Assembly: GCA_964649195.1 (NCBI GenBank)
Contig: CAZYPK010000036.1
Location: 1-36,286, forward strand
Reading direction: 5' to 3'
Source of the DNA: JTS-RE9 sp964649195
Lineage (GTDB): Bacteria; Planctomycetota; Phycisphaerae; Phycisphaerales; Phycisphaeraceae
DNA length: 36,286 nucleotides
Positions 23,318-31,673 of the stretch are shown here, piece by piece. A model generated the notes under the pieces. It worked only from the letters and a program-made list of their open reading frames with translations. It had not been told where the DNA came from and did no database searches. A program made the position numbers and the translations under genes. Numbering within the stretch: position 1 is the stretch's first letter; each line of letters begins with the position of its first letter.

Positions 23318-23941
23318 ATGGTTTCCCCGATTCGCAAGCCCGGCACGATGACCGCGGAGGAGTTTCTGCGCCTGCCGCCCGAGCCCGAAGGCGTGACGCG
23401 GGAGCTTTGGGAGGGCGTGGTCCGCGAGTTTGGCGAGCCGATCGAGGGCGGCGGCAATGAGGGCGGACACATGACATCGCGTAATCGCTGGCACAGCTCG
23501 GTCGAAATCAAGGTCGGTCAGTTGCTGCTCAACTGGCTCGAAGGGCAAACGCAGTTTGCAGGGGTCGCGGCCTCCGGCGAGGTGCGCTGCCGGCTTTCCG
23601 AGAATCCGGAAACGGTTGTCGGGATTGATGTCGCGCTGTTCGGAAAAGAACACCTGCGGAACGTGGATCGGCGATGGTTTGACGGTCCGCCCGTGCTGGC
23701 GGTCGAGATTCTTTCGCCTTCGGACACTCAGGAGGGCATTGCCGAGAAGGTGCGATTGTTTCTGCGATCGAATGTTGCGCAGGTATGGCTCGTCGATGCG
23801 GAATTCGAGACGGTGACCATTCATCGCCCCGGCGATCGTCCGGTGTTGCTCCATGCCGGGCAGACGATCGACGGCGGCATGGATCTGCCCGGTTTCGAGG
23901 CTCCTGTTTCGAGTTTTTTCGCCAAGACCCACCCTCGGTAA
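23318..23941 (+). CDS. Uma2-family (DUF820) putative endonuclease 2
   Basis: 207 residues, paralogue of the preceding gene 53 bp upstream: MTAEEFLRLPPEPEGVTREL, VVGIDVALFG, AVEILSPSDTQEGIAEKVRLFL, VAQVWLVDAEFETVTIHRPGDRP and a shared C-terminus (DLPGFEAPVSSFF). Same proposed D...E-x-L metal site. It has a longer N-terminal loop (EPIEGGGNEGGHMTSRNRWH). The pair probably arose by tandem duplication followed by divergence. Confidence 0.88.
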   Translation: MVSPIRKPGTMTAEEFLRLPPEPEGVTRELWEGVVREFGEPIEGGGNEGGHMTSRNRWHSSVEIKVGQLLLNWLEGQTQFAGVAASGEVRCRLSENPETVVGIDVALFGKEHLRNVDRRWFDGPPVLAVEILSPSDTQEGIAEKVRLFLRSNVAQVWLVDAEFETVTIHRPGDRPVLLHAGQTIDGGMDLPGFEAPVSSFFAKTHPR

Positions 23942-24019
23942 GGGCGGTGGTGACGGCTTTGAGTTTGGTTCCATTCACATCGGGCCGACACGGCCCGGCT
24001 CGCACAGGAGGTTTTGTTC

Positions 24020-26260
24020 ATGTCCCACAACTATCCGAAACTGCACAACGCCATGTGGCCCGGTCTCGTCGGCAAGGAGCCGGGCACCGATCATCCGCCG
24101 ATCAGCCTCGATCGCATGCTCGAGCTCACCGCCAAGGCGGAAGTGAACGGGCGGAAGTTCGAGGGCGTCGATCTTTTTCTCTTCCATCCGCACACCGATC
24201 CCGATGGCAGCGAGGATGAGATCAGGAAGATGGCCGACAAGATCGCCGGTTACGGTCTGGCGGTCGGCTCGCTGGTGGCGCCGGTCTGGCCGGGCACGGT
24301 CGGGGCGTCGGCGATGGGTGGCAAGGCGGATCAGAAGAAGTTCGTGCTGGCGGTGGAGAAGGCCTGCCGGATCGCGGGGATTCTCAACAGGCATGGTGTG
24401 CGCCAGTATGGCGTGATCCGCATCGACTCGGCGACTCCCGCAGCGGCATGGGACAGCAACCCGAAGGCGAACACGAAGAAGATCGCCGCCACCTTCCGCG
24501 AGGCGGGCAAGGTTGCCGCGGCTCATGGCGAGCGTCTGGCGGCCGAGGGCGAAATCTGCTGGGCGGCGATGCACTCGTGGAAGAACGTCCTCGAGCTGCT
24601 CGAAACGGTTGACATGAAAGGCGTCGTCGGCTTCCAGGCGGACCTGGCGCACACCTATCTCTACCTCATGGGTTACAACGCCGAGAGCCACGCACTGCTC
24701 AAGCCCGGCTACTCCAAGGCCGAGTTCTGGGCGGCCTACAAAACCATGACCGATGCGCTGCGTCCCTGGACGATTGATTTTCATGTGGCACAAAACGACG
24801 GCGAAGTCCACGGCACCGGCAGCCACGACAAGACCGGCAAGCACTGCCAGGCCGATGACCCCAAGGGCAAGCTCGACATTGCCGCCTGTTCCAAATACTG
24901 GCTGCAAGGCGCGGCCCAGCGCGGGATCAAACACATCTGCTGGGACGGCTGCATGTTCCCCAACAAGGTGCTCGAAACGCAGAAGACATGGAACACCATC
25001 CTCAGCAAGATGATCGAAGTCCGCGAGGCGGCGGGCTACACCGTCGGCGCGACCAAGGGCAAGCCTGCGTCACAATGCACCGCCAGCACGCTGGGCATTT
25101 CCACCGAAGGCAAGAAGCCGGTGCGCATCGGCCTCATCGGCGCGGGCTTCATGGGCCGCACGCACAGCAACGGCTACCGCAAGGCGATCAACTTCTTCGA
25201 CACGACGCATGTGCCCGTGCTGCAAGCGGTGTGCGCCCGCACCGAAGCGTCGGCCAAGGCGTTTGCGAAAAAGTGGGGCTACAAGAGTTACGAAACGGAT
25301 TGGCGCGAAATGGTCAGGCGCGATGACATCGATGCCATCGACATCTGCACGCCCAACGACTCGCACGCCCGGATCGCCATCGCCGCCGCCAAGGCGGGCA
25401 AGATGATCCTCTGCGAGAAGCCGCTGGCATTGAACACCAAGCAGGGCGTCGAGATGGTCAAGGCCGTCGAGAAGGCGAAGGTCGCCAACACGGTCTGGTA
25501 CAACTATCGCCGCGTGCCTGCGGTGACGCTTGCCAAGCAACTCGTCGATGAAGGCCGGCTGGGAAAAATCTTCCACTACCGCGGCCAGTTCCTTCAGGAC
25601 TGGACCATCAGCGCCGATCTGCCCCAGGGCGGCGCGGGACTCTGGCGACTCGATGTGAAATCCGCAGGCTCCGGCGTCACCGGCGACCTGCTCGCGCATT
25701 GCATCGACAGCGCGATGTGGATCAACGGCCCGATCGTCTCCGTCTCCGCCGTCACCGAAACCTTCATCAAGGCCCGCAAGCACACGCTCACCGGCAAGGT
25801 CGAAAAGGTCGGCATCGACGACGCCTGCATCTTCATGTGCAGGTTCGCCAACGGCTCGCTGGGCGTCTTCGAATCCACCCGCTACGCCCGCGGCCACAAA
25901 GCCAAGGACACGCTGGAAATCAACGGCGAGCACGCCTCGATCGCGTGGGACCTGCACGACCAGCACCGCATCCAATACTTCGACCACAAGGATCAGGGCA
26001 TCGTGCGCGGCTGGCGCAACGTGCATGTGAGCGACGGCGATCAGCCTTACCAGGGCGCCTGGTGGGTGCCCGGCCTCCAGATCGGCTACGAGCACACCTT
26101 CGTGCATCATGTCGCCGACTTCCTCAAGTCGCTCGATGAAAACAAACCCTGCCACCCGACCTTCAAGGACGCGCTCGAGACGCAGAAGGTGTGCGATGCG
26201 ATTTTGAAGAGCGCCAAGACCGGCAGGTGGGAGAAGACGGGTGTGAAGAGCTTTGCGTAA
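24020..26260 (+). CDS. Fusion: sugar isomerase/epimerase TIM-barrel plus Gfo/Idh/MocA oxidoreductase
   Basis: 746 residues from ATG with AGGAGG 8 bases upstream (a TTG 6 bases earlier lies too close to it). Residues 1-360 form an AP-endonuclease-2-like/xylose-isomerase-like barrel (FEGVDLFLFHPHTDPD, GVVGFQADLAHTYLYLMG, IDFHVAQNDG, HICWDGCMFPN). From about residue 368 a second full enzyme follows: Rossmann motif GLIGAGFMGRTH, DAIDICTPNDSHARIA, the EKPLALN motif and a C-terminal domain with TGDLLAHCIDSAMW. It probably interconverts or oxidises an unusual sugar, with both steps on one chain. No stop, ribosome site or frame change separates the domains. Confidence 0.85.
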   Translation: MSHNYPKLHNAMWPGLVGKEPGTDHPPISLDRMLELTAKAEVNGRKFEGVDLFLFHPHTDPDGSEDEIRKMADKIAGYGLAVGSLVAPVWPGTVGASAMGGKADQKKFVLAVEKACRIAGILNRHGVRQYGVIRIDSATPAAAWDSNPKANTKKIAATFREAGKVAAAHGERLAAEGEICWAAMHSWKNVLELLETVDMKGVVGFQADLAHTYLYLMGYNAESHALLKPGYSKAEFWAAYKTMTDALRPWTIDFHVAQNDGEVHGTGSHDKTGKHCQADDPKGKLDIAACSKYWLQGAAQRGIKHICWDGCMFPNKVLETQKTWNTILSKMIEVREAAGYTVGATKGKPASQCTASTLGISTEGKKPVRIGLIGAGFMGRTHSNGYRKAINFFDTTHVPVLQAVCARTEASAKAFAKKWGYKSYETDWREMVRRDDIDAIDICTPNDSHARIAIAAAKAGKMILCEKPLALNTKQGVEMVKAVEKAKVANTVWYNYRRVPAVTLAKQLVDEGRLGKIFHYRGQFLQDWTISADLPQGGAGLWRLDVKSAGSGVTGDLLAHCIDSAMWINGPIVSVSAVTETFIKARKHTLTGKVEKVGIDDACIFMCRFANGSLGVFESTRYARGHKAKDTLEINGEHASIAWDLHDQHRIQYFDHKDQGIVRGWRNVHVSDGDQPYQGAWWVPGLQIGYEHTFVHHVADFLKSLDENKPCHPTFKDALETQKVCDAILKSAKTGRWEKTGVKSFA

Positions 26261-26309
26261 TGAATGAAATGGGGCATTTTGATGATTGAGATGATGATGT
26301 AAAATTGGT

Positions 26310-26431
26310 CTGTTGAAAACACCAAGCCCGATGGCGAGTCCGCGAGCCGTCGGGGTATCAGCCACGGAATACCCCGACGGCTCGCGGACTCGCCATCGGG
26401 CTTGAACGTGAAATCAGGATGTTTTCAACAG
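26310..26431. repeat. Perfect 35-bp-stem hairpin with outer 12-bp arms
   Basis: Arms 26324-26358 and 26369-26403 are perfectly complementary over 35 bp around a 10-nt loop. Outside them CTGTTGAAAACA (26310-26321) is inverted as TGTTTTCAACAG (26420-26431). No T run and no gene inside. Confidence 0.9.
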
Positions 26432-26449
26432 AGCAATGTAAACTCCAAG

Positions 26450-26480
26450 CCCACGCACTCGAAGTGCGTGGGTTTCTTTT
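26450..26480 (+). terminator. Hairpin and T-rich run before the sulfatase
   Basis: CCCACGCACT-CGA-AGTGCGTGGG then TTTCTTTTT. It may end transcription from the fusion gene; it lies only 30 bases before the sulfatase ATG. The stem is nearly the same as at 14406-14436. Confidence 0.75.
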
Positions 26481-26509
26481 TCTCGTTCCCTCTTCTGCGA
26501 GTGTCTTTC

Positions 26510-28063
26510 ATGAGACGAATCACATCGATGTTGGCTGCCGCGCTGTTTGGATTGCTGGCGACAGGTTGCGCCTCGACCACTCAAAACGCATCGCCTGTAC
26601 GTCAGCCTAATGTCGTGTTCGTTCTCTGCGACGATCTGCGCTGGGACTGTTTGGGCATTGCCGGTCATCCGCATCTCAAGACGCCGCACATTGACCGGCT
26701 GGCCCGCGAAGGCGTTCTCTTTCGCAATGCCTTTTGCACCACCTCGCTCTGTTCGCCCAGCCGCGCTTCGATCCTCTCCGGGCTTTATGCCCACTCGCAT
26801 GGCGTGGTCAACAACTTCACCGAATATCCCAGGGAACTGCCCAGCTTTCCGCGCGTCCTCCAATCCGTCGGCTATGACACGGCCTACATCGGCAAGTGGC
26901 ACATGGGCGAAGACAACGATGAACCGCGCCCCGGGTTCGACTGGTTCGTCACCCACAAAGGGCAGGGCAAATACTTCGATACCGAGTTCAATCTCAACGG
27001 CACGAAGCGCGAGGTCGTCAAGGGCTATTACACGCATGTCGTCACCGACATGGCCATCGACTGGCTTGAAAGCGGGCGCAAGGGAAGCAGGAGTGAAACG
27101 CGAAAACCGTTCCTGCTGATGGTCGGCCAGAAGGCGCCGCACAGTTTTTACTTTCCCGAACCGAAGTACGAACACAGCTTTGATGATGTGAAAATCGAGT
27201 ACCCCGACACCGCGTTCAAGCTGGAGGGCAAGCCGGACTGGATCAAGCAGCGGCTGACGACGTGGCATGGCATCTACGGGCCGCTCTTTGATTACCGCAA
27301 AGTATTTCCCGACAGCAGCCCGGAAGCCGTGAAGGATTTCGCGGCGATGACGCGGGCCTACTGGGGCACGATTCAGAGCGTGGATGACAGCATCGGACGG
27401 CTGTATGCGAAGCTCGAAGCGATGGGCGAGCTCGACAACACCATCTTCATTTTCATGGGCGACAACGGCCTGCTCAACGGCGAGCACGGCATGGTGGACA
27501 AGCGCACGATGCACGAGGCGAGCATCCGCATCCCGCTGGTGGTGCGCTATCCGGGGCTGCGCAAGCCGCAGAATCCGCAGACTGTTCGCACAGAGATCAT
27601 CAAGCCTCTGCCGGTGGATGACCAGGTGCTGGTGACGGACATGGCGCCATCCATTCTCGATCTGTGCAATGCGCCGCCGCTGAAGAACATTCACGGTCAG
27701 TCATGGAAGCGGGTCGTGCAGGGCGATTCAAAAGGCTGGCGCACCGCGTGGTACTACGAATACAACTACGAAAAACAATTCCCCTACACGCCCAACGTGC
27801 GCGGCATCCGCACCGATGAGTTCAAATACATCCGCTACCCGCACGGCGACGGCTCCCCCGATCGTCACAAGGCGGAACTGTACGACATCAAAAACGATCC
27901 CGAAGAACGAAAGAACCTGATCGATGATCCCGTTCACGCAGCCAGGATTGTGGAGCTGAAAGCGCAACTCGCCAAGCTGATCCGCGAGGCCGGCGCGGCG
28001 CCTGATCGCATGCCGATCGATGAAGGGATCAAGACCGCGTTGCCGGATGCGAAGATTCGGTGA
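26510..28063 (+). CDS. Lipoprotein sulfatase
   Basis: 517 residues. ATG chosen because it gives a lipoprotein signal (MLAAALFGLLATGC). The formylglycine motif C-x-P-x-R is present as CSPSR (Cys about 81) after the metal-binding NVVFVLCDDLRWD (DD about 41-42). Further type I sulfatase signatures are YIGKWHMG, FMGDNG and MVDKRTMHEASIRIPL. It hydrolyses sulfate esters, in this lineage usually of algal polysaccharides; the needed formylglycine-generating enzyme is not in the window. The C-terminal part (YNYEKQFPYTPNVRGIRTDEFKYIRYP...ELYDIKNDPEERKNL) is typical of the family. The longer upstream frame overlaps the hairpin at 26450-26480 and is not likely translated. Confidence 0.93.
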   Translation: MRRITSMLAAALFGLLATGCASTTQNASPVRQPNVVFVLCDDLRWDCLGIAGHPHLKTPHIDRLAREGVLFRNAFCTTSLCSPSRASILSGLYAHSHGVVNNFTEYPRELPSFPRVLQSVGYDTAYIGKWHMGEDNDEPRPGFDWFVTHKGQGKYFDTEFNLNGTKREVVKGYYTHVVTDMAIDWLESGRKGSRSETRKPFLLMVGQKAPHSFYFPEPKYEHSFDDVKIEYPDTAFKLEGKPDWIKQRLTTWHGIYGPLFDYRKVFPDSSPEAVKDFAAMTRAYWGTIQSVDDSIGRLYAKLEAMGELDNTIFIFMGDNGLLNGEHGMVDKRTMHEASIRIPLVVRYPGLRKPQNPQTVRTEIIKPLPVDDQVLVTDMAPSILDLCNAPPLKNIHGQSWKRVVQGDSKGWRTAWYYEYNYEKQFPYTPNVRGIRTDEFKYIRYPHGDGSPDRHKAELYDIKNDPEERKNLIDDPVHAARIVELKAQLAKLIREAGAAPDRMPIDEGIKTALPDAKIR

Positions 28064-28085
28064 GGCTGAGTTCGGGATAAACGCG

Positions 28086-28258
28086 AGCCGCGACTCAACG
28101 AGTCGCGGACGTAAGCAGCCTGAAGGAGCGGAAAATCGCGCGGCGGATGTGAGACCTCGAAAACAGCCTGAAGACTCACGCTGTTCGAGGCGTTTCATCA
28201 GCTGCGCGATGTCCGTTCCTTCAGGCTGCTTACGTCCGCGACGTGTTACGTCGCGGCT
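28086..28258. repeat. Hairpin-bounded palindromic element (family A), copy 3
   Basis: Left hairpin 28088-28108 is CCGCGACTC-AAC-GAGTCGCGG; right hairpin 28236-28256 is CCGCGACGT-GTT-ACGTCGCGG, with stem bases changed on both arms. Inside, ACGTAAGCAGCCTGAAGGA is opposed to CCTTCAGGCTGCTTACGT. It fills the gap between the convergent sulfatase and sigma-54 activator genes. Confidence 0.88.
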
Positions 28259-28262
28259 CGGG

Positions 28263-29888
28263 TCAATCCTCGCTTGTGTCGATGTGGTAGTCCTTGACCT
28301 TCTTGTTGAGCGTGTTGCGGTTGATGCCCAGGAAGTCGGCGGTGCGCGTCTTGACGCCGCCGTTGTGGGAGAGGGCTTCGCTGATGAGTTGCCGTTCTAT
28401 TTCGTTGATGACCAGCGAATAGATTTCGCCTTCCTGGGTCTGGTACTGCTGAATGGCGTGGCGGGCGATTTTGCCGGCCTGGGCTTCGATCGATTCGTCG
28501 GCGGTGTTGCCGCGCACCTGGTGGGCGAACATGCGGATTTGCAGCGGCAGCAGGTCTTCGGTGAACTCTTCGCCGCTGCTGAGCACCACCGCGCGCTCCA
28601 TCGCGTTTTCGAGCTCGCGCACATTACCCGGCCAGGGATAACGCAAGAGCGTGTTGAGCACATCCCGGCTGATCTTGCGCAGGTCGCGGTTGTTTTCCTT
28701 GTTGTACCGATCGAGAAAATGATCGATCAAACGCGGAATATCCTCGCGGCGAGCGCGCAGCGGCGGAATGTTGATCGTCACCACATTCAGGCGATAGTAG
28801 AGATCCTCGCGGAAGGTGCCCTTGCGGACTTCCTCTTCCAGATCGAGATTGGTTGCCGCGATCACCCGGCAATCGACCTTCACTGTTCGATGATCGCCCA
28901 CGCGCTCAAACTCGCGCTCCTGCAACACGCGCAGCAGTTTCACCTGAAGCTGCATGTCGAGCGTGCCGATTTCGTCGAGGAAGATCGTGCCGCCGTCGGC
29001 GGCTTCGAAGCGGCCGATCTTGTCCTTCACGGCGCCGGTGAACGCGCCTTTGATGTGACCAAAGAGTTCCGATTCGAGCAGTTGCTGCGAGAGCGCGCCG
29101 CAATTGACGCGGACCATCGGCTTGTCGCGGCGGGGGGAATTAAAGTGTACCGCCTTGGCGATCAGTTCCTTGCCGACGCCGGTTTCACCCAGCAGCAGGG
29201 CGGTGGCGCGGGAGGAGGCGACCTGGGCGATGGTGGCCAGCACATCCATCATGGCCTGGCTGGAGCCGATGATGTTGCCGAACTTGTATTTGGTGTGGAG
29301 GTTGTCGCGCAGCTGTTGATTCTCGGCGAGCAGTTCATCCTTCTCGCGCTGCATCAGATGATGAATGCGAATGGTCTGGCCGATGGAGCCTGCGATGATC
29401 GAGAGCAGGCGGGCATCGGAGGCCAGCAGCAGTTCGTCGATGTAAGGCTTGTCGATGGCGATGGCGCCGACGACGCGGTCGCCTTCCTTGATGGGAACGC
29501 AGATGAAGCTGATGGGGGCGGCCCCTTCGGATGAAGGCTTGCCGGCCAGATCGCGGCTGCCGGTGCGGTTGAGGAACTCGCCATGCCGGCTGACATCGGG
29601 AATGATCTGCGGCTCCCCGCTGGCGAGGACGCGCCCGGTGACGCCTTCGCCCAGGCCATAGCGACCGCGTTCCATTTCGGTTTTGCTCAGTCCCACGGCT
29701 GCAATGGTGCGGGCCTGACCGATGGCATCGTCCCAAAGGGCAAGCGAGGCCCGCTGAATGTTGAGCCGATCGCTGAGCAAGGCCATGGCATGTTGAAACA
29801 CTTGGCTTAGCTCAAGGCCACCGCCAAGGATTTGGCTTATTTTTTCGAGTATGTCTAATTCTTGTTCAGAGCGTCCCATGATGTGCAT
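28263..29888 (-). CDS. Sigma-54-dependent activator, GAF-AAA-Fis (NifA/NtrC-like)
   Basis: 541 residues. GAF sensor domain (about 20-185), coiled linker (QREKDELLAENQQL), AAA+ domain (about 210-435) with Walker A GETGVGKE, the sigma-54 contact loop GAFTGA, Walker B GGTIFLDEIG and the R-finger region YRLNVVTINIPPLR. A Fis-type HTH (ADFLGINRNTLNKKV) lies at the C-terminus. It should activate sigma-54 RNA polymerase from upstream sites, and amt 2 kb away has such a promoter. A possible promoter lies so close that ATG 29879 may be the true start. The ligand of the GAF domain is unknown. Confidence 0.92.
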   Translation of the reverse strand: MHIMGRSEQELDILEKISQILGGGLELSQVFQHAMALLSDRLNIQRASLALWDDAIGQARTIAAVGLSKTEMERGRYGLGEGVTGRVLASGEPQIIPDVSRHGEFLNRTGSRDLAGKPSSEGAAPISFICVPIKEGDRVVGAIAIDKPYIDELLLASDARLLSIIAGSIGQTIRIHHLMQREKDELLAENQQLRDNLHTKYKFGNIIGSSQAMMDVLATIAQVASSRATALLLGETGVGKELIAKAVHFNSPRRDKPMVRVNCGALSQQLLESELFGHIKGAFTGAVKDKIGRFEAADGGTIFLDEIGTLDMQLQVKLLRVLQEREFERVGDHRTVKVDCRVIAATNLDLEEEVRKGTFREDLYYRLNVVTINIPPLRARREDIPRLIDHFLDRYNKENNRDLRKISRDVLNTLLRYPWPGNVRELENAMERAVVLSSGEEFTEDLLPLQIRMFAHQVRGNTADESIEAQAGKIARHAIQQYQTQEGEIYSLVINEIERQLISEALSHNGGVKTRTADFLGINRNTLNKKVKDYHIDTSED

Positions 29889-29917
29889 ATTAAAGCATCA
29901 TGTAAGTCCTTTGGCAA
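29889..29917 (-). promoter_or_regulatory. Candidate promoter of the sigma-54 activator gene
   Basis: On the minus strand TTGCCA (29917-29912) and TTTAAT (29894-29889) are 17 bp apart. The -10 box abuts the first ATG, so the transcript may be leaderless at ATG 29879. Confidence 0.45.
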
Positions 29918-29992
29918 GTGCGATCACAAGGAATACACACGTCACCATCAATTTATGTGCCAGCCGGTGAAAAGATGGTGAAAGAGTGTGCA

Positions 29993-30130
29993 GGGGCGGG
30001 TAGGGGCAGGGGCAGGAGCAGGAGCAGAAGCAGAGACAGGGGACAGAGATTTGAGATTTATTGATAGCCGCAGCGTCCTCGCTGCGCGTCTGCGGGACAG
30101 AGGTCAGAGCGAAGCCGCAAGCGGCTGAAA
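29993..30130. repeat. Mixed repeats: GGGGCAGGAGCAGG, family C and family H
   Basis: GGGGCAGGAGCAGGAGCAG repeats (about 30003-30030), AGATTTGAGATTT (about 30047-30060), family C copy 2 (30064-30100), then GAGCGAAGCCGCAAGCGGCT (about 30107-30126). The whole 29889-30286 spacer holds no gene. Two C9-C12 runs lie beyond 30248. Confidence 0.7.
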
Positions 30131-30286
30131 GCTGAAAGTCGCAAGGCTTTGCGCAAGCCCCGGCCCGGTGCGCCTTGCTGTGACAAACCATCTTTGATCG
30201 CCATCACACGCCTGCCGCGCGATCAGCCGGGGCTTCGCGGACTCAGCCCCAGCCCCCCCCCCCGGCTCTCTCGGCCCCCCCCCGGC

Positions 30287-31498
30287 TCAACGGGGCTTGA
30301 GCAGGCCGCCCATTCGCGGGGTGTCGCGCCTGGCGCACCAGATCAGCAGCGCGGTTGAGGCCAGCGTCAGCGCCGCGCTGAGGAGCTGCCCGCGCGTCAG
30401 TTGCAGCGCGGCGAATTCCTGGTCGGCGATGTGGGCGTCGGGCGTGCGGTAGAACTCGTTGATGATCCGCATGACGCCGTAGAGCGCGCCGAACGTCGCG
30501 GTGATGACGCCCGGTTTGCGCGGCTTGAGCCAGAGGATCATCAGCACGAGAAAAACGATCAGCCCTTCGGTGACGGCGGCGTAAAGCTGCGAGGGATGCA
30601 GCGGCGTCAGCAGCGGGGCGACGATGTCGCCGATGAGCGAGCCGCGCGAGCCGCCTTCCTGGATCGCGTGAATGAGTTGCCCGATGGTTCGATCGACGAA
30701 GGCCGTGTCCGTGGAGGCGATGGCCTGCGTCCACTTTTCCGCAGTGATGTTCAGGTTTTCAACCGCCGGGGTGAGGGCGAGCATGTCCTGCGGATTCCGC
30801 GTGACCAGCCATTGGTTGGACAGGTCGTGCAGCTCCTGCGGAAACTTGACGGCCCAGGGCAGATCGGCACGGCAAGGTCTTCCCAACAGTTCAGCATTCA
30901 CAAAGTTGGCCAGCCTGCCAAAGAAAAACCCCACGGTCGCGGTGAAGGAAGCAAAGTCAAACAAATGAAGCCAGGAGTGAGGGGCAGGAGCAGAGGCAGG
31001 AGCAGCGGCAGTGTGTTTGTCTTTTGCCTTTTGCCTTTGGCTGATAGCTGACGGCTGATGGCTGACAGCTTCGTCTTTGGCTGATAGCTGATGGCTGATC
31101 GCTGGCCGCTTTCTCCGCCATGCGTACCACCACACGGCAACGCCGACGCCGATCATGCCGCCGTGGCTGGACATGCCGCCTTTGTTGAGTTGGAAGACGC
31201 CCCAGTAGGGGAAGGTGTCGGAGAGTTCCTTGAGGAGTGCGGGCTTGTAGAAGAGGACGTAGCCGAGTCTGCCGCCGAGGATGACGCCGATGGCGACGGT
31301 GATGACGAAGTCCATCGTCTCGGCGGGCACGAGCGTGGTTCGGCCTTGTCTGGCGATCCGCCGCACGAGGAGAAACCCGATGGCGAAGGTGGCCAGGTAA
31401 GCCAGGCCATACCAGCGGATGCCTTCAAGGACGAACCCATCGGGAAACTTGACGGCGAACGGATCGATGTTGTGCAGCCAGGCGGCAAGAGTAGCCAT
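30287..31498 (-). CDS. lgt: Prolipoprotein diacylglyceryl transferase
   Basis: 403 residues, long for Lgt (usually 260-330). It transfers diacylglycerol from phosphatidylglycerol to lipobox cysteines. Conserved parts: RWYGLAYL, GVILGGRLGYVLFY, GGMSSHGGMIG (His motif), FGRLANFVNAELLGRP (Lgt signature) and HPSQLYAAVTEG. Two extra parts: residues about 134-175 (HQLSAKDEAVSHQPSAISQ...APASAPAPHS) are translated repeat DNA inserted in frame in a cytoplasmic loop, and a longer periplasmic segment (about 215-290) precedes HPSQLY. No ribosome site before ATG is evident. Confidence 0.92.
   Translation of the reverse strand: MATLAAWLHNIDPFAVKFPDGFVLEGIRWYGLAYLATFAIGFLLVRRIARQGRTTLVPAETMDFVITVAIGVILGGRLGYVLFYKPALLKELSDTFPYWGVFQLNKGGMSSHGGMIGVGVAVWWYAWRRKRPAISHQLSAKDEAVSHQPSAISQRQKAKDKHTAAAPASAPAPHSWLHLFDFASFTATVGFFFGRLANFVNAELLGRPCRADLPWAVKFPQELHDLSNQWLVTRNPQDMLALTPAVENLNITAEKWTQAIASTDTAFVDRTIGQLIHAIQEGGSRGSLIGDIVAPLLTPLHPSQLYAAVTEGLIVFLVLMILWLKPRKPGVITATFGALYGVMRIINEFYRTPDAHIADQEFAALQLTRGQLLSAALTLASTALLIWCARRDTPRMGGLLKPR
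30974..31099. repeat. Repeat DNA inserted within lgt
   Basis: GGCTGATAGCTGAnGGCTGA units (about 31040-31100) and GGGGCAGGAGCAGAGGCAGG (about 30982-31001) interrupt lgt without breaking the frame. Similar CAGGAGCAGG repeats lie at 15350-15395 and 30003-30030. Confidence 0.7.
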
Positions 31499-31585
31499 GC
31501 GGGAAGGATAGTGGATTTTTGCGGGGGAAGAGGAAAGGCGAATGCTTATGACTTAATACTTATTACTTAATGGTTATTTCAAAAC

Positions 31586-31673
31586 GCATCCAAGCCGCTT
31601 GCGGCGTAGCAACGTACATCGCGGGGGTATCCGGGAGTATCCGGGGGTATCCGGGGGGTTATTCAGATTCCCT
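31586..31673. repeat. Dispersed repeat family B, copy 3 (degenerate)
   Basis: CATCCAAGCCGCTTGCGGC, CAACGTACATCGCGGGGGT, then GTATCCGGG units repeated three times and GGGGTTATTC. It has the same left core and right end as copy 2, but expanded by the pentamer-like tandem repeats. Confidence 0.6.

Noticed and set aside
29905..29925. Sigma-54 promoter (TTTGGCAAGTGCGA) upstream of the activator
   Set aside because: On the wrong strand, and the GG-N10-GC spacing is not met.
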